A DNA stretch of 64,000 nt from Sphingobacterium sp. HMA12 (GCF_002933815.1 NZ_BEYR01000006.1:186001-250000), one strand, 5' to 3'; counted from the first letter of the stretch, positions 9,074 through 17,814 are shown. The notes: generated by a model from the sequence alone, not told the origin. Numbers and translations are program-made.

Positions 9074-9835
9074 TTATTTCTCCTGCGTCTTAACTTCGAT
9101 ATCTGGCAACAATGACCCTTTTGGACGGCCCTTCGCTTCGAAATCCTGTAAAGACTGTTGCACATAGTTCATCAAGTCATATTGTCCCCAATGCTCGGCA
9201 AGATCAAATGAAGGACGATAACGCACCATAAAAGCATCTAAATCGACACTGTCCAACTTTGTTAACTTCTGGACAGCCGCGCGTGAAAAAATACGGTCGA
9301 CCTGTAATTCTTCTTTTTCACGGTCCATAAAACGTCCAAAACGTTTTGCATTTTTTGCTTCCCGTCCAAAAAGATTATAAAGTGCCGTAGCAGGGCTTCC
9401 TAAATAGGTTCCAAATTTGTTTTTCCCGCCATTATAGACGCCTTTTTTGGAGTAATTCCCCATCGCCTCATTCAGTTCGGCTTCTTTCGACTTGCGTTCT
9501 ACGATTACTGTCTCAAGCTTTATCCCTTCCTGCATTTCAATATAAAATTCATTCAGGTTTGTCAACACGGTTTTTACCGGTGAAAACCCGACTTTAGTGA
9601 AAGAAAGCGAATCGCCCACAGAAGCGTCAATCGTAAAGACACCGAAAGAGTTTGTCAATGCCGATCTGCTCGTCCGCAAATTTAGCACCACCACATCGCC
9701 AATTCTATTAGCTGTCCCCTTCTGCATCACCATACCCGACACTTGCTGTATATGTTGTGCCCTTGCGCCGAATGTCGTTAAAAGCAACATCAATACGCCT
9801 AAAAGCCCTCCTATATGTATGTGTATTCTTCTCAT
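9074..9835 (-). CDS. secreted protein with CarboxypepD_reg-like domain
   Basis: The protein is 253 residues with a signal peptide (LLGVLMLLLTTFGARAQ). Residues about 30-105 form a beta-sandwich like the CarboxypepD_reg-like domains that open TonB-dependent receptors (VSGMVMQKGTANRIGDVVVLN, LTNSFGVFTIDASVGD). The rest is charged, helical and has no catalytic motif that I recognise. It lacks the receptor barrel, so it is a stand-alone envelope protein of unknown role, typical of Bacteroidetes. Confidence 0.85.
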   Translation of the reverse strand: MRRIHIHIGGLLGVLMLLLTTFGARAQHIQQVSGMVMQKGTANRIGDVVVLNLRTSRSALTNSFGVFTIDASVGDSLSFTKVGFSPVKTVLTNLNEFYIEMQEGIKLETVIVERKSKEAELNEAMGNYSKKGVYNGGKNKFGTYLGSPATALYNLFGREAKNAKRFGRFMDREKEELQVDRIFSRAAVQKLTKLDSVDLDAFMVRYRPSFDLAEHWGQYDLMNYVQQSLQDFEAKGRPKGSLLPDIEVKTQEK

Positions 9836-9988
9836 TGGAATATATTGTTATTTCACGCCAAGCTTTTAAAACTTCATGTTGCACTTAGCGTTCCGGTCTT
9901 ATTTACCCATCATGCCCCCAAGCCTATTTTGTTAAAAATAGTAATAGTTTGACAATTGTATTGTTAAAAAAGTTTAAATATTCCTTCT

Positions 9989-10387
9989 TTATTTATAGGG
10001 GTAAAAGACAAAATTGGCTCCTTCGGCAACAACCACGAACAGGCACATAAAATCCTTAACAGATTTATAATTCTGGATAAAAGTAGCTTTACGGTCTTCC
10101 TGAATGATATCCATTTCGACAAATTCTTCCAACGTAGAGGCATTGATCGTCCAATTCGTTTCGAGCTCCGTACGATCTAAGATTACCTCTCCCACCGAAA
10201 CCTCATGTTGATGTGCCACAAAAATCGGGTAGGAAGAATAGCCTTCCTCCATGATTTCCATCGCAACTTCACGGATCGACTCACTATAAAAATCAAGATC
10301 AACCTGCAAACTTTTCAATGGACTCTGCCCAGTAGATTGCGAGGCTTCCTCCCTTGCTCCGCCCGAAAATAAATCCTCTACTTCCAT
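9989..10387 (-). CDS. conserved hypothetical protein downstream of rlmD
   Basis: The 132-residue protein is acidic, without a signal peptide or membrane segment. It has an apparent alpha/beta pattern (LDFYSESIREVAMEIMEEG, SSYPIFVAHQHEVSVGEVI, FVVVAEGANFVFYPYK). I do not recognise a functional family. It starts 7 bp after the rlmD stop and is probably co-transcribed with it. The even codon use and the tight spacing argue that it is a real gene. Confidence 0.8.
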   Translation of the reverse strand: MEVEDLFSGGAREEASQSTGQSPLKSLQVDLDFYSESIREVAMEIMEEGYSSYPIFVAHQHEVSVGEVILDRTELETNWTINASTLEEFVEMDIIQEDRKATFIQNYKSVKDFMCLFVVVAEGANFVFYPYK

Positions 10388-10394
10388 ATATATA

Positions 10395-11807
10395 TTATGA
10401 TTTTTTTAGTTCCAATAGAACGACATTTTCTACGTGCTGTGTATGTGGAAACATATCCACCGGTTTAATACGCTTCACTTCGTACTTTTCCGCCAATAAA
10501 ACTAGATCTCTCGCCTGTGTCGCAGCATTACAACTGACATAAACAATTCTCGGTGATTCCATCTCCAATAAACGGGCCACAACATCCGCATGCATACCTG
10601 CCCGTGGTGGATCGGTAATTACGACATCTGGTTTACCATGCTCAGCAATGAAAGAAGGAATCAACACATCTTTCATATCCCCAGCATAAAACTTCGTGTT
10701 GTTGATACTATTGATTGCCGAATTTACCTTCGCGTCTTCAATTGCAGTAGGGACATACTCAACTCCGACGACTTCTTTTGCTTTCTTAGCGACAAAGTTT
10801 GCTATTGTACCAGCGCCCGTATATAAATCATACACCAGCTCGTCTCCTTTTAAATCCGCAAAATCGCGTGTGATCTTATAGAGTTCGTATGCTTGAGCCG
10901 AATTGGTCTGGTAGAAGGACTTCGGTCCAACCTTATAGCGAAGACCTTCCATTTCCTCATAAATAAAATCACGGCCTGCATATACACGAATATCCTGATC
11001 AAAGATGGTATCATTGCGCTTTTGATTCACGATATACAGGAGCGAAGCAATCTGAGGGAACTTTTCATTGATGAAATTCATCAATAATTCCACCTGGCCT
11101 TCCTCTGGATAAGCAAAAACCACAATCACCATCATCTCACCAGTAGACGAAATACGGATGATCAGATTGCGTAATACACCAGTATGCTCGCGGAGATCAT
11201 AAAAAGTCATTCCTTTGCTTAGTGCAAAGTCCCGTATGGTATTCCGAACCTCATTGGAAGGGTCTTCCTGAAGAAAACAATGATCAATATCCAGAATTTT
11301 ATCAAATCGCCCCGGCACATGAAAGCCCAAAGCATTCATTTCCAATTGCGACGCATCCTCATCAACAGAAGTCAACCATTTCTTATTGGAAAATGTATAT
11401 TCTAATTTATTTCTATAATACTCCGTCTGAGCCGATCCCAAAATATCTTCCATGGCGGAAGTATCTACTTTCCCGATACGGGATAAAGCATTATCAACAG
11501 ACTGTTGTTTAAATTTTAATTGGGATTCATAGCTCATGTGCTGCCATTTACAGCCTCCACAGACACCAAAATGCTCACAAAAAGGGTCTACGCGATAAGT
11601 AGAAGCTTCCTTCAGACTCGTTACCCGAGCCTCAGCAAAATTCTTCTTCTTGCGCATTAACTCCACATCGACAACATCACCGGGGACAGCTTTTTCGATA
11701 AACAGAACCAGATCATCGGTTTTTCCTACACCTCTACCTTCTTCGGCAATATCAATGATTGCGATATCTTTCAAGAACTTCTTTTCTTGCGGAATTCTTC
11801 TACTCAT
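10395..11807 (-). CDS. rlmD: 23S rRNA (uracil-5-)-methyltransferase, RlmD/TrmA family
   Basis: This enzyme methylates a uridine of 23S rRNA with SAM. The N-terminal TRAM domain is followed by the iron-sulfur cysteines FCEHFGVCGGCKWQH. The Rossmann motif is YDLYTGAGTIANFVA, DPPRAGMH follows, and VYVSCN holds the catalytic cysteine. I chose the ATG at 11807 (MSRRIPQEKKF) over an in-frame TTG three codons upstream because a TAnnTTTG box overlaps that upstream position. Family assignment is certain, but the exact target base is not readable from sequence. Confidence 0.93.
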   Translation of the reverse strand: MSRRIPQEKKFLKDIAIIDIAEEGRGVGKTDDLVLFIEKAVPGDVVDVELMRKKKNFAEARVTSLKEASTYRVDPFCEHFGVCGGCKWQHMSYESQLKFKQQSVDNALSRIGKVDTSAMEDILGSAQTEYYRNKLEYTFSNKKWLTSVDEDASQLEMNALGFHVPGRFDKILDIDHCFLQEDPSNEVRNTIRDFALSKGMTFYDLREHTGVLRNLIIRISSTGEMMVIVVFAYPEEGQVELLMNFINEKFPQIASLLYIVNQKRNDTIFDQDIRVYAGRDFIYEEMEGLRYKVGPKSFYQTNSAQAYELYKITRDFADLKGDELVYDLYTGAGTIANFVAKKAKEVVGVEYVPTAIEDAKVNSAINSINNTKFYAGDMKDVLIPSFIAEHGKPDVVITDPPRAGMHADVVARLLEMESPRIVYVSCNAATQARDLVLLAEKYEVKRIKPVDMFPHTQHVENVVLLELKKS

Positions 11808-11813
11808 AGTTTG

Positions 11814-11821
11814 CAAAAATA
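11814..11821 (-). promoter_or_regulatory. candidate -7 box just before rlmD
   Basis: The minus strand reads TATTTTTG, an exact TAnnTTTG match, ending 6 nt before the chosen rlmD ATG. That would give a leader of only a few nucleotides. No clear -33 TTTG is visible. Confidence 0.35.
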
Positions 11822-12068
11822 CAATTTTTTATAATGATTTTTCATTGACCTACATGGTCTTAAAAAAAAGGCCTCTCATATCGCGCAATAATCCATTTTG
11901 ATCAGACAAATTTCCTTACCAGTCAAGTGATATTCAGCACTGCCTAAACCTATGGAATGGTATAAAATCAGGCTCACTCCTTAAAAAAAGAAAACGGCAG
12001 ACAGCAGCAAAAAAAGGAAGTTTATTTAATAGGTGAATAAAAGGGATAAATAACAGACCCCTTATTAC

Positions 12069-12644
12069 TTAGAGGATTGTTGCCTGAACAAGGTACGGAA
12101 GAATCTCTTTTTGAAAAGAAATGAAATTTTTACGCACATCGGCATCCGAAACGGCAGTAAAAGCAAAAGAGAATACAATGCTCTTACTTGATTTGATCAA
12201 AAATGTCAGTTTTTCCTCACTGATCGCTTCGTTAATCTTTTCATTCTGGATAAATGTGCTCAAAAGCAGGAATTCCAGATCCTCAGATAGTGTTTTTAGA
12301 TATTCCTGTGCATTGGCCGACTCACGGATAAATTCCCAACCAATCAACTCATTGCATGCTGTATAGGTCAGCCGGCTGACACGAAGAATGGTTGAAGCCA
12401 AAAAAGAGGCCATATCATCCTCATATTTTGTGGTCTTTAAGATATCCAGCAGACTCGCCCGCAGATAATCCATCAAAATGGCATGCAAGATCATTTCCTT
12501 ACTATCAAAGTATTTATAAACAGTCGCTTTAGCAATCTTAGCTTTTTTAGCCAACGTGTTTACACTGGTTTTATGATAACCATTTTGACGAAAAAGTTCC
12601 CGTGCTGTTCTTTTTATGGATTCAATGATATGATCTGGTTCCAT
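12069..12644 (-). CDS. TetR-family transcriptional regulator
   Basis: The 191-residue protein has an N-terminal helix-turn-helix (RELFRQNGYHKTSVNTLAKKAKIAKATVYKYFDSKEMIL, read in two halves around residue 30). A helical ligand-binding domain follows with no recognisable ligand signature. It stands between long non-coding stretches, with pheS upstream on the same strand and rlmD in the same direction downstream. No divergently transcribed target gene is present, so its regulon is unknown. Confidence 0.93.
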   Translation of the reverse strand: MEPDHIIESIKRTARELFRQNGYHKTSVNTLAKKAKIAKATVYKYFDSKEMILHAILMDYLRASLLDILKTTKYEDDMASFLASTILRVSRLTYTACNELIGWEFIRESANAQEYLKTLSEDLEFLLLSTFIQNEKINEAISEEKLTFLIKSSKSIVFSFAFTAVSDADVRKNFISFQKEILPYLVQATIL

Positions 12645-12656
12645 ATTCTTCAGATA

Positions 12657-12735
12657 AGACTACCACACATCACACTATTTCCAATACCCGGGCCGAATAA
12701 GACATCCGTAGGGACTGGCAGTAGTGTGATGGTCT
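12657..12735. repeat. long-spaced inverted repeat between pheS and tetR
   Basis: CATCACACTA (12668-12677) pairs with TAGTGTGATG (12722-12731) across a 44-nt spacer. Outside these arms AGAC (12657-12660) can pair with GTCT (12732-12735) across a bulge. It lies downstream of pheS and just upstream of the tetR start. It may be an mRNA 3' structure or a protein site. Confidence 0.4.
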
Positions 12736-12759
12736 CAATAGTCTTTATTAGCATTGATT

Positions 12760-13800
12760 TTATATTAATTCAGTCTCAAACTGAGCTAAGAAACGCGTAT
12801 CATTTTCAGAGAAAAGTCGCAAATCTTTGATCACATATTTAAGATTTGTGATCCGTTCGATACCCATACCGAAGGCAAAACCCGAATACTTTTTACTGTC
12901 GATTCCACAATTTTCAAGTACATTCGGATCTACCATGCCACAACCCAAAATCTCTACCCAACCAGAATATTTACAAAGATTACATCCAGCACCTTTACAG
13001 ATCGTACATGAAATATCCATCTCCGCAGAAGGTTCTGTAAAAGGGAAATAAGAAGGACGGAAACGCACTTTAGTTCCTTCGCCATACATCTCTTGAACGA
13101 AATGGTATAAAGTCTGCTTCAGATCAGCAAATGAAACATTTTCATCCACATATAATCCTTCTACCTGATGAAAGAAACAATGCGCACGTGCAGAAATAGC
13201 TTCATTCCGATACACACGTCCAGGCATAATCGCACGGAAAGGTGGTTTACCAGCTTCCATTAGGCGAACTTGAACAGAAGATGTATGCGTTCTTAGCGTA
13301 ATATCGTTACCTTCCTGTTTTTTGATAAAGAATGTATCTTGCATATCACGCGCCGGATGTTCAGGAGGAAAATTCAATGCGGAGAAATTGTGCCAGTCAT
13401 CTTCAATCTCTGGTCCCTCAGAGACAATGAAGCCGAGCTTCTTAAAGATCTCAACGATTTCCTTGCGGACCAATGAAATCGGATGTCTGGATCCCAATTG
13501 AAATCCGTTTCCAGGCAATGTTAAATCACCTTCCATTTGTTGGGATTTTTGCTTCTCACCGGAACCAAATTTCTCTTGTGCTTCCTTGAATGTGTTTTCT
13601 GCCAACTGCTTAAATTCATTCAGTACTTTCCCCAAAGTACGTTTTTCTTCAGGAGTAACTGTTTTGAATTCGTCAAAAAGATTTTTTACGATCCCTTTGG
13701 AAACCAAAAACTTCAATCTGAAATTTTCTACATCGGCTGAAGAAGATGGCACAAACGCCTTAATTTCTTCAGTATACTGCGTAATTTTATCTTGCAACAT
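12760..13800 (-). CDS. pheS: phenylalanyl-tRNA synthetase alpha subunit
   Basis: This is the catalytic alpha chain of the heterotetrameric PheRS. It has a coiled N-terminal arm and the class-II motifs GSRHPISLVRKEIVEIF, RTHTSSVQVRLM and FRPSYFPFTEPSAEMDI, then the motif-3 region GFAFGMGIERITNLKY near the end. The ATG at 13800 (MLQDKITQYTEE) is the family start; an upstream in-frame start would only add 11 hydrophobic residues and would include a TAnnTTTG box. The pheT partner is not adjacent. Confidence 0.96.
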   Translation of the reverse strand: MLQDKITQYTEEIKAFVPSSSADVENFRLKFLVSKGIVKNLFDEFKTVTPEEKRTLGKVLNEFKQLAENTFKEAQEKFGSGEKQKSQQMEGDLTLPGNGFQLGSRHPISLVRKEIVEIFKKLGFIVSEGPEIEDDWHNFSALNFPPEHPARDMQDTFFIKKQEGNDITLRTHTSSVQVRLMEAGKPPFRAIMPGRVYRNEAISARAHCFFHQVEGLYVDENVSFADLKQTLYHFVQEMYGEGTKVRFRPSYFPFTEPSAEMDISCTICKGAGCNLCKYSGWVEILGCGMVDPNVLENCGIDSKKYSGFAFGMGIERITNLKYVIKDLRLFSENDTRFLAQFETELI

Positions 13801-13808
13801 AATTACGA

Positions 13809-13816
13809 CAAACATA
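13809..13816 (-). promoter_or_regulatory. candidate -7 box just before pheS
   Basis: The minus strand reads TATGTTTG, an exact TAnnTTTG match, 8 nt before the chosen ATG. A TTG lies 14 nt further upstream, which is shorter than the usual spacing. The box supports the 13800 start because it would fall inside the longer frame. Confidence 0.35.
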
Positions 13817-14002
13817 GCCAAAATTTCTGCCAAAAAGAAATTTTAGCAATCTCCCAAACGGCGTCGAAAACCTCTTCGTCCGCAAAATTTCGATTAAGAT
13901 TAACCAGAATAAACCTGTTTATAATCATCTCTTTGAACAGTAAACAACGGTAAGATGATTTTTTCATTCCTGTCAGAAGCAAGCAAGAGTAACCAAAAAT
14001 CA

Positions 14003-14030
14003 AAAAGAGCAGACTTTCATCTGCTCTTTT
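14003..14030 (-). terminator. terminator after ssb
   Basis: Arms AAAAGAGCAGA (14003-14013) and TCTGCTCTTTT (14020-14030) enclose a 6-nt loop, and the A-rich left side gives a U-tract for minus-strand transcripts. It stands 64 bp after the ssb stop. Confidence 0.8.
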
Positions 14031-14093
14031 GCCCATAATAATATTAATATAAAATGATATCCGCTCAATATTCAAAGCGACTTTTAAGTTCGA

Positions 14094-14552
14094 TTAAAAT
14101 GGAAGCGGATTATCTTCCTGATCATTTTCAGTGAAATCAACTTCGATTTCTTTATCCTCGGCCTTCTGCGCCGGGGTGCTAGCAACATTGCCCGCATTAG
14201 CAGTTCCTGCTGGTTCAAAATCCGATTTCCGTCCCAAAAGAGTAAATGTCTCAGCTACCACCTCAGTAGCATAACGCCTGATCCCCTCTTTATCTTCATA
14301 AGTGCGCGTGCGTAATCGACCTTCGATATAGACCAATTTGCCCTTTGTAAGGTATTTTACCGCCACATCTGCCAAACCGCGCCACATGACAATATTATGC
14401 CACTCGGTTTGTTCTACCCGTTTTCCGTCCTTGTTATACGTTTCTGAAGTTGCCAATGGGAAACTGGCAACGGAGACATTGCCTTCTAAATATCGAATTT
14501 CGGGGTCTTTTCCAAGGTGTCCCACTAAAATAACTTTGTTAACTCCTGACAT
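14094..14552 (-). CDS. ssb: single-stranded DNA-binding protein
   Basis: The 152-residue protein has the OB fold at residues about 1-108 (MSGVNKVILVGHLGKDPEIR, WHNIVMWRGLADVAVKYL, YIEGRLRTRTYEDKEG). A flexible Ala/Thr/Glu-rich linker follows, and then the acidic protein-interaction tip DNPLPF. It coats single-stranded DNA in replication and repair. It starts 19 bp after the mutY stop, so mutY and ssb are probably one transcript, ending at the hairpin downstream. Confidence 0.97.
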   Translation of the reverse strand: MSGVNKVILVGHLGKDPEIRYLEGNVSVASFPLATSETYNKDGKRVEQTEWHNIVMWRGLADVAVKYLTKGKLVYIEGRLRTRTYEDKEGIRRYATEVVAETFTLLGRKSDFEPAGTANAGNVASTPAQKAEDKEIEVDFTENDQEDNPLPF

Positions 14553-14571
14553 AATTTAAAAGCATAAATGG

Positions 14572-15621
14572 TTAAAAATTGGATCTTTCCAAAAAGGTAA
14601 AGATCAACTTGTGTTTAGCTAATTTATCTAAATCTTTTAAAAATACATAATCCCAATTGGATTTTTTTTGTTTTAGACCGCCCGCTAACTGCACTTCAAA
14701 AAATGTCGCATAAATATTCTGATGGCTCAGGATATGTTTAGTTTGTTTTTGCAGGAGTTTAATCTCCGCCTTTTCCCCAAAACAACGGACAAATTGCTCA
14801 TCTATAAGAATCTCTGGTATCGTTAATGTCCGATCGGACTCGATCAGGGGAAACTCGTATAAATTCTGCCAGACATCGCCTTCTCCGCGCTTTGACATCA
14901 AAATTTGCACCTCGTCTTTAAGGATAAAATAATTAAAATACCGTTCTCTGCTTGCTTTGCCTTTAAGTTTAACGGGCAGTCGATCAACTTCCCCCTGGAG
15001 GATGGCATAACATGATGTATTAAACATACAGGTAATACAAAAGGGTTGTTTTGGTTTGCAATGAATTGCCCCAAAATCCATAATGGCCTGATTGTATAAT
15101 GCCGGATGGTCATGGTCTAAATTTTCTTGGGCTATAGCCGTAAAAATTTTCTTGCCTTCAGTGGAATTGATCGGCGTGTGTATTCCATAGTATCTCGACA
15201 GTACACGAAACACATTCCCATCCAGCACCGCCTGGGCCTCATTATTGGCAAAGGATGATATTGCCGCCGCAGTATATTCGCCTATACCGGGAAGTTTTAG
15301 CAGTGTTTTATAGTCTACTGGAAAAATGCCGTCATATTCGTCTCGAACGATTCGTGCAGCCTTATGCATATTCCGTCCCCTTGAATAATAACCGAGTCCC
15401 TGCCAAAGGTATAAAATATCATCTTCCTCCGCATTGGCAAAGTCAACGACAGTTTCAAACCTTTCTACAAATCGTAAATAGTAGGGCATCCCTTGTTCTA
15501 CCCGAGTCTGTTGCAGGATAATCTCCGAAAGCCATATCTTATAGGCATCTTTTGTTTCCCGCCATGGTAAATCACGTTTATGTTGTAAATACCAGGCCTG
15601 CAATTCCGCACCAAATGTCAT
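14572..15621 (-). CDS. mutY: A/G-specific adenine DNA glycosylase
   Basis: MutY removes adenine mispaired with 8-oxoguanine or guanine. The protein has the helix-hairpin-helix with LPGIGEYTAAAISSFA and the catalytic Asp region (AVLDGNVFRVLSR). The [4Fe-4S] ligands follow the pattern C-x6-C-x2-C-x5-C (CKPKQPFCITCMFNTSC). A C-terminal NUDIX-like domain (residues about 225-345) recognises 8-oxoG. The ATG at 15621 (MTFGAELQAWY) matches the family start; the upstream six-residue extension is not needed. Confidence 0.95.
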   Translation of the reverse strand: MTFGAELQAWYLQHKRDLPWRETKDAYKIWLSEIILQQTRVEQGMPYYLRFVERFETVVDFANAEEDDILYLWQGLGYYSRGRNMHKAARIVRDEYDGIFPVDYKTLLKLPGIGEYTAAAISSFANNEAQAVLDGNVFRVLSRYYGIHTPINSTEGKKIFTAIAQENLDHDHPALYNQAIMDFGAIHCKPKQPFCITCMFNTSCYAILQGEVDRLPVKLKGKASRERYFNYFILKDEVQILMSKRGEGDVWQNLYEFPLIESDRTLTIPEILIDEQFVRCFGEKAEIKLLQKQTKHILSHQNIYATFFEVQLAGGLKQKKSNWDYVFLKDLDKLAKHKLIFTFLERSNF

Positions 15622-15727
15622 AACAACAAAAATGCACAATTTTTCAGCATTTTCAAGCAGAGCGCAAACAAAGATCAGGTTCAGTGATCAAATCAAAGCC
15701 TAAAATAACTGTTCGGATGTGAACCTT

Positions 15728-16207
15728 TTATTTTTTCGCATGACGAAGTGATGTAATCTGTTCGTCCGGTTCCAAAATGGCATTTTCCAAACTAATAGAA
15801 CCATTATATTTTTCTTTTAATGCCTGATACAAGCGTCCGTCATAGGAGACAGCAAAGCGCCCATCAGCTTTCAGATACACGGGCAAATGACGATTGCCAA
15901 CATCGAAACAAAATTCGCCGACCATGGAAAGATCCTGACTTTCAAGCAGTACACAAAGACAAGGCAAGATATTGATCTGTATAAACAGATCATCACTATG
16001 ATAGATACATTGTCCCGACTGTAGGGCCGTGCTGTCATCCCGTTGTATCTTGACCGTATTGCCCTTACGCGTCTTACGATGGATAACACGTTTATTCACT
16101 TCAAAGTAGGAAAGATCCAAGATATCCGATTCACGATTGAATTTTACATGCTCAAAATTGGGAATGGACTCAATGAGGATTTCGGTAGGCTCTTTCGATT
16201 TACGCAT
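15728..16207 (-). CDS. second UreE-like urease nickel chaperone
   Basis: The 159-residue protein resembles UreE: a beta-rich N-terminal domain, then the metal-binding domain with FDVGNRHLPVYL, where His107 corresponds to the dimer-interface nickel ligand. It also has ILPCLC (Cys83, Cys85), and the same ILPCxC stands at the same distance (22 residues) from the key His in the other UreE of this cluster. The usual His-rich C-terminal tail is absent. Its ATG lies inside the last codons of ureD (8-bp overlap), so it is translated with the urease operon. It is diverged from the first UreE, and a separate step in nickel delivery is possible but unproven. Confidence 0.8.
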   Translation of the reverse strand: MRKSKEPTEILIESIPNFEHVKFNRESDILDLSYFEVNKRVIHRKTRKGNTVKIQRDDSTALQSGQCIYHSDDLFIQINILPCLCVLLESQDLSMVGEFCFDVGNRHLPVYLKADGRFAVSYDGRLYQALKEKYNGSISLENAILEPDEQITSLRHAKK

Positions 16208-17171
16208 ATTTCAGTCCTTCCTCCGTTTTACTTTTGCTTACCCTCTTTTTCCGAGGACTGGCTGTACTTTTCTTTTGAGTAACAACAGATTCGGTCAAAA
16301 GCGATTCTGCAACAACCGCTTCTGCCACGACGGGCAAAGGCTCAGCCCCCTCATTCTCGATAACTTCAACTTCTTTTGACTCCGACAGTTTATGCATGGT
16401 AAAATCCCAGCACAATTGCCCCAGCATTTGCAGAAAATCATAGAGCAATTCACCATCAGAACCCAGCGCTCGCAGAATAACGACATCTGATGAAGCCAGT
16501 GTAAATCCATAGGAGATATCATTATATTCTACAGTCAATATTTCATCAAGTTCGTTCTTTAATTCCTGCGCAAAAAGAGCGGAGAATAAGAAGGTCGCTT
16601 GATGGGTGTAGCCTTCAAAGAACAGTATTTTTTGGATGGGCTGCATTTTTGGTTGCAACAGCTGATTATCAATAAAAGCTAGTTTTCCGGATCTGAAAAT
16701 CTTAGTCTGTGTATGCAAACGATCAAACTCAAATGCTTCTTTCATATAAATACGTCCTACACTGATGATATCACCCCACATCAAAACCGCATCTTCTGCT
16801 AAATGAATATGATTAGTCGCCTTGAATATGGAGTCTTTAAAAGGCGTGACCGGATGTGGGATGTAATGCAATACCCCTCCCGAAGCAACCTGTACATCTG
16901 TATGCTGGCTAGCACCGGTTTTCATTGGATGCAATTTATTGAAAGACTGCGTAAACAGTTTTAGCTGGGCCTCTTCCTTTACATGGACATCAATATGAAG
17001 ATGATCTGTATCCATAATACCGGGCGATGCACTCATAATAATCATTTCCAGATGGTCAGTTAGATTCGCTGCTCCATAATGGGTTAATTTATAAGGCGCA
17101 TTGTGGTAGCTTTCTTTCAGCCTGCTTCTACCGTCCTCTTTGGCTACATTTAATACTATCTTACTATCCAT
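16200..17171 (-). CDS. ureD: urease accessory protein UreD (UreH)
   Basis: UreD is the scaffold that binds apo-urease and recruits UreF and UreG. The 323-residue protein shows the family pattern SYHNAPYKLTHYGAANLTDHLEMIIMSASPGIMDTDHL and the MKTGASQHTDV region. After about residue 270 it has an extra tail that is Val/Ala/Glu-rich and then strongly basic (RKKRVSKSK), not part of the UreD fold. The gene lies 13 bp after ureG and overlaps the second ureE-like gene. Confidence 0.93.
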   Translation of the reverse strand: MDSKIVLNVAKEDGRSRLKESYHNAPYKLTHYGAANLTDHLEMIIMSASPGIMDTDHLHIDVHVKEEAQLKLFTQSFNKLHPMKTGASQHTDVQVASGGVLHYIPHPVTPFKDSIFKATNHIHLAEDAVLMWGDIISVGRIYMKEAFEFDRLHTQTKIFRSGKLAFIDNQLLQPKMQPIQKILFFEGYTHQATFLFSALFAQELKNELDEILTVEYNDISYGFTLASSDVVILRALGSDGELLYDFLQMLGQLCWDFTMHKLSESKEVEVIENEGAEPLPVVAEAVVAESLLTESVVTQKKSTASPRKKRVSKSKTEEGLKYA

Positions 17172-17184
17172 ATCCTATTGTTTT

Positions 17185-17814
17185 TTAGCCTACTTGTTCT
17201 AATAAAGCGTATTCCTTGATCCATTTCTTTACATCTTCCAGCCCTTCTAATGTCATCAGATTGGTAAAAATAAAAGGACGTTCTCCGCGCATGCGCAATG
17301 TATCCTGGCGCATGACTTCCAAATCGGCATGCACATAGGGCGCCAGATCAATTTTATTGATCAATAATAAGTCTGAGCGTGTAATACCTGGCCCACCTTT
17401 GCGTGGCATTTTTTCACCTTCGGCAACATCAAGAACAAAGATTGTTAAATCCGCTAGATCCGGGCTGAACGTTGCTGTCAGGTTATCCCCCCCACTTTCA
17501 ACAAAAATCAGCTCCACATCCTCAAAGCGGCCGGCCAATTCTTCCACAGCCTCAATATTCATTGATGCATCCTCGCGGATCGCAGTATGTGGGCATCCGC
17601 CAGTCTCTACACCAATGATGCGTTCAGCAGGTAGTGCCGAATTTTGCTGTAGATACATTGCATCTTCACGTGTGTAAATATCATTTGTAACAACACAGAT
17701 GCTATAATCTGCGGACATCGAACGTGTCAATCGTTCGATCAAAGCAGTCTTGCCTGATCCAACAGGTCCGGCAACACCAATTTTTACATAATTTCTTTTT
17801 GACGTCTTTTTCAT
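17185..17814 (-). CDS. ureG: urease accessory GTPase UreG
   Basis: UreG hydrolyses GTP to drive nickel transfer into urease. The 209-residue protein has the P-loop GPVGSGKTALIERL, the nickel-binding Cys-Pro-His motif in GCPHTAIREDASMN, the Walker B-like VESGGDNLTATFSPDLAD, and the guanine-specificity motif NKIDLAPYV. There is no N-terminal His-rich extension. It lies 97 bp from ureF and 13 bp from ureD, in the order expected of urease operons. Confidence 0.98.
   Translation of the reverse strand: MKKTSKRNYVKIGVAGPVGSGKTALIERLTRSMSADYSICVVTNDIYTREDAMYLQQNSALPAERIIGVETGGCPHTAIREDASMNIEAVEELAGRFEDVELIFVESGGDNLTATFSPDLADLTIFVLDVAEGEKMPRKGGPGITRSDLLLINKIDLAPYVHADLEVMRQDTLRMRGERPFIFTNLMTLEGLEDVKKWIKEYALLEQVG

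Noticed and set aside
12483..12830. Plus-strand ORF of 115 codons across the tetR start and pheS end
   Set aside because: It is antisense to two firm genes and shows no family signature.
13803..14075. Minus-strand ORF of 90 codons between pheS and ssb
   Set aside because: It contains the ssb terminator hairpin, has no family pattern, and its 3' end overlaps the pheS promoter region and start.
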